A program made the translations under genes and the position numbers. DNA of 64,000 nt, taken from the NCBI RefSeq assembly GCF_005938675.2, contig NZ_VCCH02000025.1, positions 1-64,000 on the forward strand. The letters run 5' to 3'. Under the pieces are notes generated by a model. It had not been told where the DNA came from. It was given only the letters and a program-made list of their open reading frames with translations, and did no database searches. Position 1 is the first letter of the stretch. The number at the start of each line of letters is the position of its first letter. Positions 61,118-64,000 of this stretch are shown one piece after another. Origin of the DNA: Mycobacterium sp. KBS0706. GTDB lineage: Bacteria; Pseudomonadota; Alphaproteobacteria; DSM-16000; Inquilinaceae.

Positions 61118-62728
61118 ATGACCGACCTCGCCGCCCGCGCCGAGCACTGGGCGCTGACCCTCACCCGCATCCCCAGCGTCACCGGCACGGCGAACGAGGT
61201 GGCTCTTCCCGAGACGCTGTGCGGCCTGCTGCGCGCCGGTCCGGCCTTCCGCGACCGGCCGGACGATGTCTGGACCATTCCGGCCGGCGACCGGCTGGGC
61301 CGCGCCAGCGTCGCCGCGCTGCTGCGCGGCCGCGGCCGCCGCACCGTGGTGCTGACCGGCCATTTCGACACGGTGACGACCGCCGATTACGGCGACCTGC
61401 AGCCGCTGGCGACCGAGCCGGAGCAGCTCAAGGAGGCGCTGCTGGCCCGGCTGCGGCGGGATGCGCGCAGCGAGGCGGAGCGGCTGGCCCTGGCCGACCT
61501 GTCCGGGCCGGACTTCCTGCCCGGGCGCGGCCTGCTCGACATGAAGGGCGGGCTCGCCGCCGGCCTGGCGGTGCTGGAGGCTGCCGCCGCGGAGCCTGAG
61601 CGCGAGGGCAACCTGCTGTTCCTTGCCGTGCCGGACGAGGAGGTCAACTCCGCCGGCGCCCGCAGCGCCGCCCGCGCCCTGCCCGGCCTGGCCGAGCGGC
61701 TGGGGCTGAGCCTCGACGCCGCGATCAATCTCGACTGCCTGGGCGACACCGGCGACGGCCGCTTCGGCCGGTCGGTGGCGCTGGGCAGCGTCGGCAAGCT
61801 GCTGCCGAGCGCGCTGGTGATCGGCCGCGCCGCCCATGCCGCCGAGACGATCCACGGCGTCAGCGCCGCCGCCTTGGCGGGCGCCATCGCCGCCGCGGTG
61901 GAATGGGCGCCGGAGCTGACCGAGAGCCTGGGCAATGCCTCCGGCACGCCGGCGACGCTGCTGGGCATGAAGGACGGCAAGGCCGGCTACGACGTCACCA
62001 CCCCCGGCACGGTCTGGATGTTCTGGAACACGGCGCGGTACCGGCGCGGGCCGGAGGAGGTGCTGGCGCCGCTGGCCCGGCTGATCGGCGATGCGGCCGC
62101 GGGGGTCGCGGCGCAATTGCGGCAGCGCGGCGGGGCCGATGTGCCCGACGTGCCGGTGCTGCGCTACGCCGAACTGCGCCGCGAGGTGCTGGCGCGGTCG
62201 CCCGGGGCCGAAGCGGCGCTCGCCGCGGTGGCGGCCGCAGCGGCGGAGGCCGGGCTCGACCTGCCGGAACAGTGCCGGCGGATCACCGAGGCGCTGTGGG
62301 CTTTCAGCGGCCGCAGCGGCCCGGCGGTGGTGCTGGGCCTGGCGTCGATGCCCTATCTGCCGGTGTCGCTGGGCGATGACGAGGCCGGGCAGCGGCTGGA
62401 GCGGGCGACGCGAGAGGCCGCGGCCCGGGTCGCAGAGCGCCACGGCACCACGATCGGGCTCGAGCCCTGGTTCCCCGGCATCTCGGATATGAGCTTCCTC
62501 GGCATGGGCGACGAGAGCTCGGTCGCCGCCATCGCCGCCGACACCCCGGCCTGGGGCGCCGGCCTGCCCTGGCCCGACGGCCCGGCCCTGGCGCAGATCC
62601 CGATCGTCAATGCCGGCCCCTGGGGCCGCGACTACCACACGCCGCTGGAGCGCATCTATCGGCCGTATGCCTTCGAGGTGCTGCCGGAGCTGATCCGCGA
62701 GATCGCGGATGGGGTGATCAGGGGGTGA
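61118..62728 (+). CDS. M20-family peptidase, RocB-like
   Basis: 536 residues, longer than typical M20 enzymes (about 400) and near RocB. VVLTGHFDTVTTADYGDLQP has the first metal histidine and aspartate, [20 protein letters not shown] the bridging aspartate, and FLAVPDEEVNSAGARSA the general-base glutamate pair. A lid domain follows, then PIVNAGPWGRDYHTPLERIY near the end with the last metal histidine. RocB proteins are linked to arginine use; the true substrate is unknown. The preceding RAM-domain gene may supply amino-acid sensing. Confidence 0.88.
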   Translation: MTDLAARAEHWALTLTRIPSVTGTANEVALPETLCGLLRAGPAFRDRPDDVWTIPAGDRLGRASVAALLRGRGRRTVVLTGHFDTVTTADYGDLQPLATEPEQLKEALLARLRRDARSEAERLALADLSGPDFLPGRGLLDMKGGLAAGLAVLEAAAAEPEREGNLLFLAVPDEEVNSAGARSAARALPGLAERLGLSLDAAINLDCLGDTGDGRFGRSVALGSVGKLLPSALVIGRAAHAAETIHGVSAAALAGAIAAAVEWAPELTESLGNASGTPATLLGMKDGKAGYDVTTPGTVWMFWNTARYRRGPEEVLAPLARLIGDAAAGVAAQLRQRGGADVPDVPVLRYAELRREVLARSPGAEAALAAVAAAAAEAGLDLPEQCRRITEALWAFSGRSGPAVVLGLASMPYLPVSLGDDEAGQRLERATREAAARVAERHGTTIGLEPWFPGISDMSFLGMGDESSVAAIAADTPAWGAGLPWPDGPALAQIPIVNAGPWGRDYHTPLERIYRPYAFEVLPELIREIADGVIRG

Positions 62729-62770
62729 CTTGAGCCCTATCGGCTTCAATCATCTGTCGGGTACTGTCCG

Positions 62771-62975
62771 ATTGCCTCTCCCGCTTGCGGGAGAGGTCGG
62801 GCTCACGTAGCGAGACCGGGTGAGGGCTACTCGGCCGCGACGCCGGGATCACCCTCACAAAACCAAGCGGACCACGCGCTCGCCCATGGGAAAATTGTGC
62901 TTTCGGCGAGGCCGCTATCCCCTCACCCGGAGCCGCTTCGCGTCTCCGACCTCTCCCGCATGCGGGAGAGGCAAT
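62771..62975. repeat. Dispersed repeat A, long copy (205 bp)
   Basis: Termini ATTGCCTCTCCCGCTTGCGG and CGCATGCGGGAGAGGCAAT are as in the 136-bp copies, but the interior is longer and mostly different (62825-62930), keeping GGTGAGGGC and CCCTCACC. It occupies the gene-free stretch 62729-63035 between convergent genes. Confidence 0.88.
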
Positions 62976-63035
62976 TTTCTCGCAAACCCACGACCGATCT
63001 CGCCGATCGAAGGAGTGTGTTGGTGCAGCCCGCCC

Positions 63036-63407
63036 CTACTGCCCGCCCAGGAACAGCATCCGGGTCAGCAGGGTGTAGTCGGACTCGGCCACCATGATGG
63101 CGACGAAGACCAGCAGCGCCACCGGCGGCACCGTGATGGCGTAGACCAGGGCCAGCCGCTCCCACTTCATATGCATGAACACGGCGACGATCAGCCCAGC
63201 CTTCAGCATCATGAAGATCAGGATCAGGCCCCAGCGCAGCAGGCCCTGCAGGGCGAAATAGTCGACCCCGTAGGAGCAGGCGCTGAGCACGAACAGCCAG
63301 CCCCAGACCACCAGGTACAGCTTGATCGGGTGCTGCTGCCCCTGGGCATGGGCGACGGGTTGCGACTGCCCATGCCCTTCGTCGATATGCGTTGCGGCGT
63401 GTGCCAT
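63036..63407 (-). CDS. Cytochrome c oxidase subunit IV (caa3/CoxF type)
   Basis: 123 residues from the ATG at 63407. A histidine-rich N-terminus (AHAATHIDEGHGQSQPVAHA) precedes three membrane helices: IKLYLVVWGWLFVLSACSYG, GLILIFMMLKAGLIVAVFMH and VPPVALLVFVAIMVAESDY. MKAGLIVAVFMHM-type sequence is the family hallmark. It is a small accessory subunit of a heme-copper oxidase, five bases downstream of the subunit III gene. Confidence 0.88.
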   Translation of the reverse strand: MAHAATHIDEGHGQSQPVAHAQGQQHPIKLYLVVWGWLFVLSACSYGVDYFALQGLLRWGLILIFMMLKAGLIVAVFMHMKWERLALVYAITVPPVALLVFVAIMVAESDYTLLTRMLFLGGQ

Positions 63408-63412
63408 GTCCC

Positions 63413-64000
63413 TCACCACAGATAGAACAGCGCGAAGATGAACACCCAGACCAGATCGACGAAATGCCAGTACAGGCCGGTGATCTCGACGATCTCGTAA
63501 TTGCCCCGCCGGCTGGTGAAGAAGCCGCGCCGGCCGGTCTCGAAGTCGCCGCGCAGCACCTTGCGGGCCATGGCGATCAGGAAGATCACGCCGATGGTGA
63601 CATGGGTGCCATGGAAGCCGGTGATCATGAAGAAGGCGGAGCCGAATTGCGGCGCGCCCCAGGGGTTGCCCCAGGGCCGCACCCCTTCATGGATCAGCTT
63701 GGTCCATTCGAAGGCCTGCATGCCGACGAAGGTGGCGCCGAAGGCCGCGGTCACCAGCATCAGCACCGCCGTCTTCACCCGGTCGCGGCGATAGCCGTAA
63801 TTGACCGCCATGGCCATGGTGCCGCTGCTGCTGATCAGCACGAAGGTCATGATCGCGATCAGGATCAGCGGGATCGACTCGCCGCCGATGGTCAGCGCGA
63901 ACACCTCGCTCGGGTTCGGCCAGCTCTCGGCCGTCGACATCCGCACCGTCATGTAGGACAGCAGGAAGCAGCCGAAGACGAAGGTGTCGCTGAGCAGGAA
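63413..64000 (-). CDS. Cytochrome c oxidase subunit III, 5' end beyond the window
   Basis: At least 195 residues are visible; the frame is open to the window edge (FLLSDTFVFGCFLLSYMTVR upstream of an internal methionine), so the true start is outside. Membrane helices include IPLILIAIMTFVLISSSGTM and ITGFHGTHVTIGVIFLIAMA; the C-terminus YWHFVDLVWVFIFALFYLW is the family signature. It is a core subunit of an aa3/caa3 or related terminal oxidase. Subunits I and II probably lie to the right. Confidence 0.95.
   Translation of the reverse strand, partial: FLLSDTFVFGCFLLSYMTVRMSTAESWPNPSEVFALTIGGESIPLILIAIMTFVLISSSGTMAMAVNYGYRRDRVKTAVLMLVTAAFGATFVGMQAFEWTKLIHEGVRPWGNPWGAPQFGSAFFMITGFHGTHVTIGVIFLIAMARKVLRGDFETGRRGFFTSRRGNYEIVEITGLYWHFVDLVWVFIFALFYLW

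Overview
The window is GC-rich with strong G/C third positions throughout. It looks like chromosomal DNA from a free-living alphaproteobacterium, probably of the Rhodospirillales/Azospirillum-Inquilinus type. The pointers are the MmgR/suhB-type small RNA at 29873-29965, the dispersed palindromic repeats carrying the TTGACCCGG signature common in that class, the many solute transporters and GntR/LacI/DeoR/TetR/ArsR-type control modules, and the caa3-type oxidase genes. Species assignment is inference. No tRNA, rRNA, CRISPR array or prophage was found.

Layout. 1-8.6 kb: an NmrA-like protein cut by the left edge, a LysR regulator, a DUF1127-GNAT fusion overlapping an MFS exporter, a small glycosyltransferase, an ArsR regulator divergent from an MFS exporter with two matching operators, WrbA, and a glutathionyl-hydroquinone reductase. 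8.6-15.8 kb: a carbohydrate ABC importer operon (ATPase, Tat-exported binding protein, an unexpected exported pentapeptide-repeat protein, two permeases, an epoxide-hydrolase-like enzyme) with a D-erythronate dehydrogenase-like gene upstream. 15.9-21 kb: an amino-acid permease divergent from a glutamine-synthetase-like ligase, an atypical SDR and an EamA transporter. 21-28.9 kb: VOC protein, FMN reductase, an ornithine-cyclodeaminase-family gene divergent from its likely Lrp regulator, a dimethylglycine-dehydrogenase-like enzyme with a choline-kinase-like partner and a divergent DeoR regulator, then TetR divergent from an exported hydrolase. 29.9-34.7 kb: the small RNA, an exported nucleoside hydrolase, an unknown gene, an aldehyde dehydrogenase and an iron alcohol dehydrogenase. 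34.8-36.1 kb: a complete IS4-family element sitting inside a dispersed repeat with an 11-bp target duplication. 36.4-40.8 kb: an RND efflux adaptor and pump. 41-49.5 kb: an unknown protein with an internal duplication, MlrC/M81, a secreted unknown, a cupin, a Tat-exported phospholipase C, a solitary hisE and a LacI regulator with two operators.

49.5-60.5 kb is the most striking region: five co-oriented RTX (Gly-Asp rich, calcium-binding) proteins. Three share a roughly 385-residue N-terminal domain. Most are built from nearly identical 237/240-bp modules, all end in the same type of C-terminal secretion domain, and one is split by an in-frame TAG. No type I secretion genes lie in the window. 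60.8-64 kb holds a stand-alone Lrp ligand-binding domain protein coupled to a RocB-like M20 peptidase, followed by cytochrome oxidase subunits IV and III running off the right edge.

Three dispersed repeat families lie between genes: A (136 bp, palindromic ends), B (about 79 bp) and C (about 100 bp). They are often at gene ends and show nesting (C inside A, the IS inside B).
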